Positions 1 to 6,948 are shown, numbered from the stretch's first letter. The stretch is 10,576 nucleotides of DNA from an uncultured Lachnospiraceae bacterium (GCA_947589175.1 CANPZR010000070.1:1-10576), one strand, 5' to 3'. Notes: generated from the letters alone by a model not told the origin. Translations and numbers: made by a program.

Positions 1-1644
1 GTCTTTTTGTGCGCGATTCCCAACCGGCCGATTCTCTACGACCCGACCACGCATTATGACAATACGGTCGAGAGAAAGAACCGCATCCTGGACCAGATGC
101 TGGACGACGGCGTGATTAACCAGGTGGAGTACGACGAGGCGTATAACGAGAAGATCAAGCTCAACATCCAGGAAGTGAAAAAACGGGATTACATCCAGAC
201 CTTTATCACATACTCCGCCACGCGGGCGCTGATGAAGAAGAACGGCTTTGATTTCAAGAATCAGTTCGCCAGCGAGGAGGAGGAGAAGGAGTACGACGAG
301 GAATACGATGAGGCGTACGCGGTGGCACAGAAGATGCTTCTCAACAACGGATACCGGATTTATACGTCCATCGACTTAAAAAAGCAAAAGAGCTTGCAGC
401 AGGCTGTCAATAATAACCTCTCCGGCTTTACGGAAAAGGGGACGAACGGCATGTATCAGATGCAGGGCTCCGCGGTTTGCATTGAAAATAAGACCGGCCG
501 TGTGGTGGCCATTGTGGGCGGAAGGAGCCAGCAGACGGAGGGGTATTCCCTGAACCGGGCCTACCAGTCCTTCCGGCAGCCGGGAAGCTCCATCAAGCCG
601 CTGATCGTCTATACGCCGTCTCTGGAGCGGGGAAAGACGGCCAGCACTACGATTAACGATCACAAATTTGACGGAGGCCCCTCCAACTCCGGCGGCACAT
701 ATTATGGCTATGTGTCTCTCCGATTCGCGGTGGAGCAGTCGCTGAACACCGTGGCGTGGCAGCTGTTCGAGGAGCTGACGCCGGAAGTGGGACTGAATTA
801 TCTGCTGGAGATGAATTTCAGCCACATCGTGAGTTCCGATTACTATCTCCCGGCCTCTCTGGGGGGACTGACATACGGCGCCAGCGCGCTGGAGATGGCC
901 TCGGCCTACGCGACGCTGGCCAACGAGGGCAAATACAGGGAGCCCACCTGCATCATCCGGATTCTGGACGCCGACGGCAACGTGGTAGTGGATAACAGCA
1001 TCAAGGAAAAATTTATCTATAACGCGGACGCCGCCAATTCCATGGTGGATATTCTAAAGGGCGTATTTACACGGGGTACCGCAAAGGGTCTGGCAGTGGA
1101 CAACGGAATGCCCTGCGCCGGTAAGACCGGGACCACCAACGACCACAGGGACGGCTGGTTCTGCGGCTTTACCCCCTACTACACCACCAGCGTGTGGGTG
1201 GGCTACGATACGCCGAGAGAGGTGTCTGACCTGTCCGGCTCCACCTATCCGGGGCGCACCTGGCACGAATTCATGAGCGCTATCCACGAGGGCCTGGAGA
1301 TTAAGAATTTCGCCTATGAGGAGGACAATTCATCGGATACGAGCTCCGGGGGTCCCGGGGACTACGACTCCGATTCATCGAGCGGATCCGGGGGCAGCGC
1401 GGATGTGGATGAAGACGAGAGCACCGGCGGGGGCGGCAGCGTAGACGTGGATCCGGACGACGATATTCCCGATATAGACGAGGACCCGGACGATGAGCCG
1501 GAGCCCACGAAGAAGCCGAAAAAGACAAAGAAACCGGTGCAGACCGAGCAGCCGGTACAGACGGAAGAACCGCCCCAGGAGACGGAGCCGCCGTTAGACC
1601 CGGCGGAAGATGTAACCGACGGCGAGGGAGATTTAGAAGAATAA
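1..1644 (+). CDS. Class A penicillin-binding protein (PBP1A type), 5'-truncated by window edge
   Basis: This is the C-terminal part of a bifunctional peptidoglycan glycosyltransferase/DD-transpeptidase that polymerises and cross-links the wall outside the membrane. The frame is open to the left edge (reading begins Val-Phe-Leu-Cys-Ala-Ile-Pro-Asn-Arg-Pro), so the true start lies upstream; 547 residues are visible. Residues 1 to about 50 match the end of the GT51 glycosyltransferase domain (IPNRPILYDP, then KNRILDQMLDDGVI). The transpeptidase domain has all three catalytic motifs: SSIK with the likely catalytic Ser at 586-588, SLN at 739-747, and KTG at 1123-1131. It also carries the family signature RQPGSSIKP. 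From about 1318 the protein becomes low complexity: Asp/Ser/Gly-rich, then KKPKKTKKP, then PVQTEQPVQTEEP. It ends in a terminator shared with the convergent PRPP synthase gene. Family assignment is firm; which paralogue it is cannot be told. Confidence 0.95.
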   Translation, partial: VFLCAIPNRPILYDPTTHYDNTVERKNRILDQMLDDGVINQVEYDEAYNEKIKLNIQEVKKRDYIQTFITYSATRALMKKNGFDFKNQFASEEEEKEYDEEYDEAYAVAQKMLLNNGYRIYTSIDLKKQKSLQQAVNNNLSGFTEKGTNGMYQMQGSAVCIENKTGRVVAIVGGRSQQTEGYSLNRAYQSFRQPGSSIKPLIVYTPSLERGKTASTTINDHKFDGGPSNSGGTYYGYVSLRFAVEQSLNTVAWQLFEELTPEVGLNYLLEMNFSHIVSSDYYLPASLGGLTYGASALEMASAYATLANEGKYREPTCIIRILDADGNVVVDNSIKEKFIYNADAANSMVDILKGVFTRGTAKGLAVDNGMPCAGKTGTTNDHRDGWFCGFTPYYTTSVWVGYDTPREVSDLSGSTYPGRTWHEFMSAIHEGLEIKNFAYEEDNSSDTSSGGPGDYDSDSSSGSGGSADVDEDESTGGGGSVDVDPDDDIPDIDEDPDDEPEPTKKPKKTKKPVQTEQPVQTEEPPQETEPPLDPAEDVTDGEGDLEE

Positions 1645-1688
1645 AAAATATCACCGGGAATCACTTGGATTCCTGGTGATATTTTTTT
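1643..1688. terminator. Bidirectional intrinsic terminator between convergent genes
   Basis: A 15-bp stem pairs 1648-1662 with 1668-1682 (one G-T pair, loop ACTTG). It is flanked by A6 at 1643-1648 and T7 at 1682-1688, so each strand reads hairpin plus T-run. It serves the penicillin-binding protein gene on the plus strand and the PRPP synthase gene on the minus strand. The plus-strand stop codon touches the A-run, and the last codons and stop of the minus-strand gene (1661-1663) lie inside the stem-loop. The structure is read directly from the sequence; function follows from the standard form of Rho-independent terminators. Confidence 0.9.
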
Positions 1689-2836
1689 AATATGCGCTCA
1701 ATCCGGTCTGTCGGATTCAGATATTCGGAAATGGAAGCGTCGTGGTTCAGCGTGTCAATGAGGAGAGCGATGTATTTGCTCATATCCACATTGATGTAGT
1801 ATTCGCGGTCCAGAAGCTCCTGCGGCTGGTATACCAGGTTCGTGGTCATGACGCGGTAGATCAGTCCGCTCTTGTAGGCCTCGTCGAACTTTTTCAGCCC
1901 GTTCGTGAAAAGGCCGAAGGTGGACGCCACGAAAATCCGGTTGGCCATCCGGCGCTTTAATTCGGTGGCTACGTCCAGCATGCTCTCGCCGGAGGAAATC
2001 ATGTCGTCGATGATCACCACGTCCTTACCCGCCACATCGGACCCCAGAAACTCGTGGGCGATGATCGGGTTGCGCCCCTCTACGATCCGGGTGTAATCTC
2101 TCCGTTTATAGAAGGTGCCCACGTCTACTCCCGCCACGTTGGCAAAGTAGATGGCGCGTCCCATCGCGCCCTCGTCCGGGCTGATGATCATCATGTCCTT
2201 GGTATTCATCCGGATGTCCGGCACATTTTTCAAAAGAGCCTTGATGAACTGGTAGGTGGGCTGCACGGTCTCAAAGCCCTTGAGAGGAATCGCGTTCTGC
2301 ACCCTCGGATCGTGGGCGTCAAAGGTGATGATGTTCTCCACGCCCATGTTGGTCAGCTCCTGCAGCGCCAGGGCACAGTCTAAGGATTCTCTGGAGCTGC
2401 GCTTGTGCTGGCGGCTCTCGTACAGAAACGGCATGATGACCGTAATCCTTCGCGCCTTGCCACTGATGGCGGCGATCATGCGCTTTAGGTCCTGATAGTG
2501 GTCGTCCGGCGACATGTGGTTGATCTGGCCGCACACCTTGTAGGAAAGGCTGTGGTTGCAGACGTCTACCAGAAGATAGATGTCCTTTCCTCGGACGGAC
2601 TCGTTCAGAATGCCTTTGGCCTCGCCCGAGCCGAAACGGGGGCAGACCGCGTCGATAATGTAGGAATCCTTCTTGTAGTTGTTAAAATGGATGGACGGGG
2701 TGGGATTCCTCTTGCTGTCGTGCCGCCATCCGACAATGTACTTGTCCACCTTTTCCCCGATGAGCCTGCTGCTCTCCAGGGGAAGAATGGCGAGGTCGCC
2801 GTAGGGAATCATCTGTGCTAAATCTTTCTGACTCAT
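1661..2836 (-). CDS. prs: Ribose-phosphate pyrophosphokinase, long divergent form
   Basis: The predicted cytosolic enzyme makes PRPP from ribose 5-phosphate and ATP for purine, pyrimidine, histidine, tryptophan and NAD synthesis. From the ATG at 2836 it has 391 residues, against about 310-320 for classical Prs. Recognisable parts are YESRQHKR (residues 139-146, at the place of the catalytic flexible loop), SPDEGAMGRA (219-228), KRRD (244-247), and the PRPP-binding loop VVIIDDMISSGESM (273-286; classical form DDxxxTGGT). The N-terminal oligomer region and the usual DLHAxQ segment are altered (here FDAHDPRVQ). An in-frame ATG at 2857 exists, but the AGGAG lies downstream of it, so 2836 is preferred. 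The gene starts 11 bases after the helicase-loader stop, suggesting coupled translation in one operon. The PRTase fold is clear; whether it is the cell's main PRPP synthase is inference. Confidence 0.85.
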   Translation of the reverse strand: MSQKDLAQMIPYGDLAILPLESSRLIGEKVDKYIVGWRHDSKRNPTPSIHFNNYKKDSYIIDAVCPRFGSGEAKGILNESVRGKDIYLLVDVCNHSLSYKVCGQINHMSPDDHYQDLKRMIAAISGKARRITVIMPFLYESRQHKRSSRESLDCALALQELTNMGVENIITFDAHDPRVQNAIPLKGFETVQPTYQFIKALLKNVPDIRMNTKDMMIISPDEGAMGRAIYFANVAGVDVGTFYKRRDYTRIVEGRNPIIAHEFLGSDVAGKDVVIIDDMISSGESMLDVATELKRRMANRIFVASTFGLFTNGLKKFDEAYKSGLIYRVMTTNLVYQPQELLDREYYINVDMSKYIALLIDTLNHDASISEYLNPTDRIERILKKYHQESK

Positions 2837-2841
2837 GCTTT

Positions 2842-2846
2842 CTCCT
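2842..2846 (-). promoter_or_regulatory. Ribosome binding site that fixes the prs start
   Basis: On the minus strand AGGAG stands 5 bases before the ATG at 2836-2834 and immediately after the TGA stop of the upstream gene (2850-2848). It lies inside the longer possible frame that begins at 2857, which argues against that start. The closeness of stop, Shine-Dalgarno and start suggests translational coupling. Confidence 0.8.
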
Positions 2847-2847
2847 T

Positions 2848-3834
2848 TCAAAGACATGCCTTTTTCAGCCGAATATCGTCCCCCGTCAGCTTCAGCAGCG
2901 TGTAGTAGCTGGTGATCCGGGAAAAAATCCGCTCGCTGTACTGGTTCCGCAGATCGTCAAAGGACAGATTCGTGGAAATAATGGTAGAGCAGCGGCTGTT
3001 CAGCCTCGTGTCAATGCAGTGATACAACTGGGAGGAGGTAAAGCTGTTGTTCAGTTCTGTGCCCAGATCGTCCAAAATCAGAAGATCGCTGTCCAGAATA
3101 TAGGAAACAGCGGCGCTCCTCTCCGTATGTGAAAATTCTCTGTCAAATTTGTACGTCTCTAAAATATCAAATAGTTTTACAGAAGTCAAGTACACAACTG
3201 TATGAGAGCGGTCCAATAATTCTTTGGCGATACAGTGGGAGAGGAAAGTCTTTCCCACGCCGGTGTTGCCATACAGCAGAAAATTTCCGGGCGTATCGTG
3301 AAAATGCTCCACAAAATCCATGGTAATATTGTAAATATGCCGCATGTTGTCGCGGGGCGTCTGCCCGGTGGCTTCCTCCACATAGTCGTCCGGATAGAGG
3401 GAGAAATCAAACCGGGAGAAATTCTCCTGGTCCAATACTTCCTTCAAATTGGACTGGGCGTAGAGGAAATTGACAATCTCCCGCTCAAAGCAGTGGCATT
3501 TCCGGCTGCCCACATACCCGGTGTCATGGCAGTCCGGGCAGTGGTATACGGGCTTTAAGTAGTCGGCGGGAAAGCCGTGGGCGGTGAGGAGCTGTTTCTT
3601 CTGCCGCTTGATCCGCTCGATCTGCCGCTCTAAATCCCGCTCATGGGATCCTCTTGAGAGCCTGGCGCGGGCGTGCTCCAGCGAAATCGCCCGGACATCC
3701 GCGTCCAGGCCGCTCCACTCCGGGATGGCGCGCCGGACTTCCTCCTGGCGCTCCCTGGAAATCTGTTCTGTCACGAGCTGCCGCTCGTAGTAGACGGACA
3801 TCAGTTGTTCGTATTGACTGTTGGTAAGTACCAT
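2848..3834 (-). CDS. dnaC: DnaC/DnaI-like AAA+ helicase loader
   Basis: This ATP-binding protein is expected to load the replicative DnaB-type helicase, working with the DnaD-like protein encoded just upstream. From the ATG at 3834 it has 328 residues. In order it shows a charged, probably helical N-terminus (to about residue 90), a Cys cluster CPDCHDTGYV...KCHCF (about 99-116; CxxC and CxC) that could bind zinc, Walker A GNTGVGKT (189-196), Walker B LLILDD (251-256), sensor-1 STN (287-289) and SERIFSRI (about 300-307), which holds the likely arginine finger. The start is uncertain: the frame also has an ATG at 3870 and a TTG at 3873. I chose 3834 because MVLTNSQYEQL resembles the usual N-terminus of clostridial homologues and a weak GAGTG lies 5 bases upstream. 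IstB-type transposition proteins share this fold, but no transposase is nearby. Confidence 0.88.
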   Translation of the reverse strand: MVLTNSQYEQLMSVYYERQLVTEQISRERQEEVRRAIPEWSGLDADVRAISLEHARARLSRGSHERDLERQIERIKRQKKQLLTAHGFPADYLKPVYHCPDCHDTGYVGSRKCHCFEREIVNFLYAQSNLKEVLDQENFSRFDFSLYPDDYVEEATGQTPRDNMRHIYNITMDFVEHFHDTPGNFLLYGNTGVGKTFLSHCIAKELLDRSHTVVYLTSVKLFDILETYKFDREFSHTERSAAVSYILDSDLLILDDLGTELNNSFTSSQLYHCIDTRLNSRCSTIISTNLSFDDLRNQYSERIFSRITSYYTLLKLTGDDIRLKKACL

Positions 3835-3900
3835 AAAAACACTCATTTCTGAGCGAACAAATTCTGCCATCAATAGCGAATTATGCCCGCTCCATTTTAT

Positions 3901-3932
3901 AAAAAAATTAAATCAGCCGCGGGATGCGCGCT
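3901..3932 (-). terminator. Weak terminator-like hairpin ahead of the helicase loader gene
   Basis: On the minus strand AGCGCG, loop CATCC and CGCGGCT can form a 6-bp GC-rich stem with one bulged G (3932-3915). It is followed by GATTTAA and a run of seven T (3907-3901). The T-run does not directly touch the stem, so it would be a leaky terminator at best. It could lower expression of the helicase loader and PRPP synthase relative to the DnaD-like gene. Low confidence. Confidence 0.3.
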
Positions 3933-3937
3933 CTGCT

Positions 3938-4067
3938 CGTCAGGATTTATGCTCCTACCAGTCAGGATGTATTCTCTGACAGCGGCGCTCCCATCAGTCA
4001 GGATGTATTCTCTGGCAGCGGCGCTCCCATTAGTCAGGACTTATGTCCCTGCAGCAGCTGGCGCTCC
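3938..4067 (-). repeat. Tandem 36-bp repeats at the 3' end of the dnaD-like gene
   Basis: Two units at 3960-3995 and 3996-4031 are 36 bp each and differ at only two positions. A more diverged unit lies at 4032-4067 and contains the last codons and stop of the dnaD-like gene. A shortened unit lies at about 3938-3959. On the minus strand each of the two good units reads ATG, nine codons, TGA (MGAPLPENTS and MGAPLSENTS), in the same frame as the dnaD-like stop codon. There are no spacers between units. The most likely origin is tandem duplication of the gene's 3' end; a function is not shown. Confidence 0.85.
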
Positions 4068-5194
4068 AGAGAGCTGTAGTCGCTCTGGGAGTAGGAGCGC
4101 TGGGGAAAATTCTGAAACTGGTTCTTCGACGGAGCGCTTGTCCGGTAAATGGTGCTCTGCCGGATGGGAGCTCCGTGATTGCGCTTCTTGCTCTTGTAGG
4201 CCTCGTCGCACCGCTTGATATCCTCCAGGGAAATCACTTGATGGTCGTGCCATCCCTTCAGAATCGAGGACACATAGTGAAGATTCGTGTCCCCGGTCTG
4301 CATCACCGTCCGGCTGCATGCCTCCTCGATAATGCTGTCCGCGAAGTGATAGGCATTCCAGCTGTCGATGATCTCCCGCTCGGCCGGGGCTAAGTTCCGC
4401 TTTATGCCCAGAGCCCGCGCCACCAGCGCGTACCGGCCGGAGAACGCCGCCGATTCCTCCGCGGCCTCCTCCGGAGTGGCAATTCCCTGTCTGGCCCAGT
4501 CGATGCCGATCGCCTCTATGTACGAGGGACTGGTCTTTCCCTTGGAGACCGCCGTCTCATATAAAGTGACCACAAGCTCCGAGGAGAAGCCCACGTCACA
4601 CATAAAATACAGAATCGTCTGCAGGTGGGCGGGAGAGACCGGAGCGCCCAACAGAGTCTCAATCCGGCTGATGGTGCGGTTCATCTCCTCATCTTTCACG
4701 AGCGCCTCTGCCTGCAGAGGCGTGTAGGTGTGCTTTTCCGGGACCGGAATATCGCCCGATTCCGCCGGGAGAGCGGTATTCCTGCCGTGCACCGTGCCCA
4801 TCATCCTCTCGTGAGCCGCCTGCTCGTCCGCGCCCGCAGGCGGAGCCAGCCGGCCGGCGCGTCCCCGCCCCTCTCCGGACTCCGGAACCGGCCCGGCTCC
4901 CGGCGTCAGAAGCCGCACGGAAGAAATGGCGTCCCCCTCGGCTGTCAACTGGATCAGCCCCTTCCGGGACCAGTAGCGCAGCGCGCGCAGAACGTCGTTC
5001 TCCGTGCAGTCCAGACGGTCGGCCAGCAGGCTGACCGAGAGATCGCCCTCCTCGTCCGGGTGCTGGCAGGCCATCTGCAAGGCGAGATATACCTTCACAA
5101 AATTGCCATTGGCAGCAGGCATATATTGGGTTATAAACATATTGGAAATGCTTGTAAATGTGTCATTTCCTTCCTGTGCGACGGTAAATCCCAT
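4034..5194 (-). CDS. DnaD-like primosome/replication initiation protein with two DnaD (DnaB_2) domains
   Basis: This probable replication restart/initiation protein of the DnaD/DnaB family binds DNA and helps recruit the helicase loader. From the ATG at 5194 it has 386 residues. Residues about 15-95 look like an N-terminal winged-helix region (SLLADRL, then ALRYWSRKGLIQL). A Gly/Pro/Glu-rich linker follows (about 97-155). Two C-terminal DnaD modules then appear (about 160-240 and 255-335), each ending in the family motif YxxxIxxxW: YIEAIGIDW (225-233) and YVSSILKGW (307-315). The tail after 335 is rich in Ser/Gln/Arg and probably disordered. The frame extends upstream to 5314, but the start at 5194 has AAAGGA 11 bases ahead and a promoter at 5234-5262; the extension has no domain features. 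It heads the operon with the helicase loader and PRPP synthase. Confidence 0.88.
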   Translation of the reverse strand: MGFTVAQEGNDTFTSISNMFITQYMPAANGNFVKVYLALQMACQHPDEEGDLSVSLLADRLDCTENDVLRALRYWSRKGLIQLTAEGDAISSVRLLTPGAGPVPESGEGRGRAGRLAPPAGADEQAAHERMMGTVHGRNTALPAESGDIPVPEKHTYTPLQAEALVKDEEMNRTISRIETLLGAPVSPAHLQTILYFMCDVGFSSELVVTLYETAVSKGKTSPSYIEAIGIDWARQGIATPEEAAEESAAFSGRYALVARALGIKRNLAPAEREIIDSWNAYHFADSIIEEACSRTVMQTGDTNLHYVSSILKGWHDHQVISLEDIKRCDEAYKSKKRNHGAPIRQSTIYRTSAPSKNQFQNFPQRSYSQSDYSSLERQLLQGHKS

Positions 5195-5233
5195 GACCTC
5201 ACGATTCCTTTCTGCATCCTTGTTGCACTCAAG

Positions 5234-5262
5234 AGTATAACATAAAGATTTTTGACTTGCAA
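5234..5262 (-). promoter_or_regulatory. Promoter of the dnaD-like operon
   Basis: On the minus strand TTGCAA (5262-5257) is followed after 17 bases by TATACT (5239-5234), with an extended -10 TG one base before it. Transcription would begin near 5227, giving a leader of about 33 bases before the ATG at 5194. The elements are read from the sequence; activity is predicted. Confidence 0.65.
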
Positions 5263-5298
5263 ATGGCGGAAAGCGGGTGTTTTGCTGTAGAAAAACGC

Positions 5299-5490
5299 TG
5301 TTGATAATGTGCATATTGTTGACAACGTATGTTCGAATGGACTATTTAAGTAGAATAAACGGGAAGAAACAACGGTTTTTCGGGATTTTTCTTAGAAAAT
5401 AAAATTTTTATAAATATTCACAAATTTTACTTGACAAGAATATATCCACAACCCGCACATTCGACTGAATGTTGATAAGGTTGTGGATAA
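5299..5490. promoter_or_regulatory. AT-rich region with a cluster of DnaA-box-like sites
   Basis: Between murC and the dnaD-like gene lies a 306-bp non-coding stretch (5195-5500). It holds one exact DnaA box (5482-5490, TTATCCACA on the minus strand) and near matches at 5299-5307 and 5470-5478 (TTATCAACA, minus strand), 5442-5450 (ATATCCACA, plus) and 5414-5422 (ATATTCACA, plus). A further TTATCAACA at 5554-5562 lies inside murC. A 17-bp segment recurs with one mismatch at 5299-5315 and 5482-5498. The middle (about 5384-5450) is strongly AT-rich. It may be a DnaA-controlled regulatory or titration site; no dnaA or dnaN is in view to mark it as oriC. Confidence 0.55.
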
Positions 5491-5500
5491 TGTGCATAAA

Positions 5501-6883
5501 TTATTCTTTTAACAGGCTATCTCCAATTTCTACTACGTTTCCCGCCCCCATAGTTATCAACAGGTCGCCGTCGATACAATTTTTTAAAATAAATTTTTCA
5601 ATCTCGTCAAAACTGGAAATGTAGCGCGCTTCTTTTCCCCTCTTTTTCATCTCGTCCGCGAGCGTCTGAGAGGAGATATCGCCCGGATCCTGCTCCCTGG
5701 CGGCGTAGATATCCGCCAGTATGACCTCGTCGGCCTCGCAGAGCGCCTCGGCGAACTCTTTGAGGAAAGCGCGGGTGCGGGTGTAGGTGTGGGGCTGAAA
5801 GACGCACCACAGTGTCTTGTGCGGGTACTTCTTGGCCGCTGTGAGGGTGGCGGCGATCTCCGTCGGGTGGTGGGCGTAGTCGTCGATAATGGTAATCCCG
5901 TTCTTTACCCCCTTGAGCTCGAAGCGACGCTCCGTGCCGTGGAACGCCGTGAACGCCCGTTTTATTATCGGGGGCTCGATGTCAAACAGGGAGGCGAGTG
6001 CCAGACAGGCCAGAGCGTTGGAGATGTTGTGGCGTCCCACCACGGCCAGCTCGTAGCGCTCCTTCACCTCGCCCTGGACCACGGCGTCAAAGCGCCCGTG
6101 GCCGAGCTCGTCATAGGAGATGTCCGCCGCGGTGAAGTCCGCTTCCGGGACGTCCAGCCCGTAGGTGACGACCCGGCAGGAAAGACCCTCCGTGATCTCT
6201 GTATAATCCGGAATCTCGGCGTTGATGATCAGCGTTCCGCTCTCCGGTATAAGTTCCGCGAATTTCCGGAAGGAGCGGCGTATGTCCGCGATATCCTTGA
6301 AGAAATCCATGTGATCTTCTTCTATATTAAGGATGACGCCCACCGTGGGGAAAAACTGCAGGAAACTGTTGGTGTACTCACAGGCCTCCGTGATGAAGTG
6401 GGAGGAGCCGCCGATGCGGATATTCCCCCCGATGGCGTCCAGTATGCCGCCCACGGAAATCGTGGGGTCAAGTCCCGCCTCCATGAAAATGTGCGAGGCG
6501 ATGGACGTCGTCGTGGTCTTGCCGTGGGTCCCGCTGATGGCGATGGCCGAGGAATAATTCTTCATGACCTGGCCCACCATGCGCGCCCGCTCCATCATGG
6601 GGATGTGAAGCTCCTCCGCCCGCCTGTATTCCGGGTTATCCGGGTGTATGGCCGCCGTGTACACCACGAGGTCTATATCTTCGGTAATATTTTTGGATTC
6701 TTGTCCATATAATACTTGTATGCCGAGACTCTCCAGATGCCGGGTAATCTTGCTCTCGCTCCGGTCCGATCCGCTGACGGCAAATCCCATCGAGTGCAGC
6801 AGCTCCGCGAACCCGCTCATGCTGATGCCGCCGATCCCGATAAAGTGGACCCGGCATGGGTGTTCAAAATCAATTTCGTACAT
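5501..6883 (-). CDS. murC: UDP-N-acetylmuramate--L-alanine ligase
   Basis: This cytosolic Mur ligase adds the first amino acid, L-alanine, to UDP-MurNAc using ATP, opening the peptide stem of peptidoglycan. It has 460 residues, the usual family length. The N-terminal Rossmann domain carries FIGIGGISMSG (14-24). The central ATPase domain has the P-loop SGTHGKTTTT (117-126), EACEYTNSF (166-174) and NIEEDHMDFF (186-195). The C-terminal domain has HGTERRFE (315-322) and DYAHHPTEI (335-343), then FQPHTYTRT (362-370), all typical of MurC rather than MurD/E/F. The start at 6883 is supported by AGGAGG nine bases upstream. It is divergent from glgC and followed by the DnaA-box region; no clear terminator separates it from the dnaD-like gene, so read-through is possible. 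Confidence 0.97.
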   Translation of the reverse strand: MYEIDFEHPCRVHFIGIGGISMSGFAELLHSMGFAVSGSDRSESKITRHLESLGIQVLYGQESKNITEDIDLVVYTAAIHPDNPEYRRAEELHIPMMERARMVGQVMKNYSSAIAISGTHGKTTTTSIASHIFMEAGLDPTISVGGILDAIGGNIRIGGSSHFITEACEYTNSFLQFFPTVGVILNIEEDHMDFFKDIADIRRSFRKFAELIPESGTLIINAEIPDYTEITEGLSCRVVTYGLDVPEADFTAADISYDELGHGRFDAVVQGEVKERYELAVVGRHNISNALACLALASLFDIEPPIIKRAFTAFHGTERRFELKGVKNGITIIDDYAHHPTEIAATLTAAKKYPHKTLWCVFQPHTYTRTRAFLKEFAEALCEADEVILADIYAAREQDPGDISSQTLADEMKKRGKEARYISSFDEIEKFILKNCIDGDLLITMGAGNVVEIGDSLLKE

Positions 6884-6907
6884 AAGAAGCTCCCTCCTTC
6901 TTAAAAA

Positions 6908-6937
6908 TGGCTCTTATCGGGGCCAGAAAATTTGGCC
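6908..6937 (-). promoter_or_regulatory. Two overlapping small hairpins in the murC leader
   Basis: On the minus strand GGCCA (6937-6933) can pair with TGGCC (6925-6921). The same TGGCC can instead pair as TGGC with GCCA (6911-6908), which is followed by T5 just ahead of the ribosome binding site. The two pairings are mutually exclusive, as in attenuators, but the stems are only 4-6 bp, so chance is a strong alternative. Confidence 0.2.
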
Positions 6938-6948
6938 TCATATATCAT

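Noticed and set aside
2848..3834. IstB-type insertion sequence helper
   Set aside because: The AAA+ fold is shared, but there is no IstA transposase or terminal inverted repeats, and the gene sits in a primosome operon with a DnaD-like partner.
3938..4067. Short CRISPR array, because of 36-bp direct repeats
   Set aside because: The units are directly adjacent with no spacers, one unit overlaps the coding end of a gene, and no cas gene is in the window.
3883..4218. Plus-strand open frame of 111 codons with a 12-residue repeat (VRMYSLTAALPS and variants)
   Set aside because: The repeat comes from the DNA tandem repeat; the rest lies antisense to the dnaD-like gene, there is no convincing ribosome binding site, and the peptide resembles no family I know.
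5131..5325. Small minus-strand frame of 64 codons over the dnaD-like promoter
   Set aside because: It overlaps the promoter and the start of the dnaD-like gene in another frame and has no coding features.
5195..5500. Chromosome replication origin (oriC)
   Set aside because: DnaA-box-like sites and an AT-rich core are present, but dnaA, dnaN, rpmH and similar markers are not, and most boxes have one mismatch. Kept only as a regulatory or titration candidate.
5789..6712. 307-codon plus-strand frame antisense to murC
   Set aside because: It lies wholly within murC, which has intact Mur ligase motifs, and its translation shows no domain features; long antisense frames are common in GC-rich genes.
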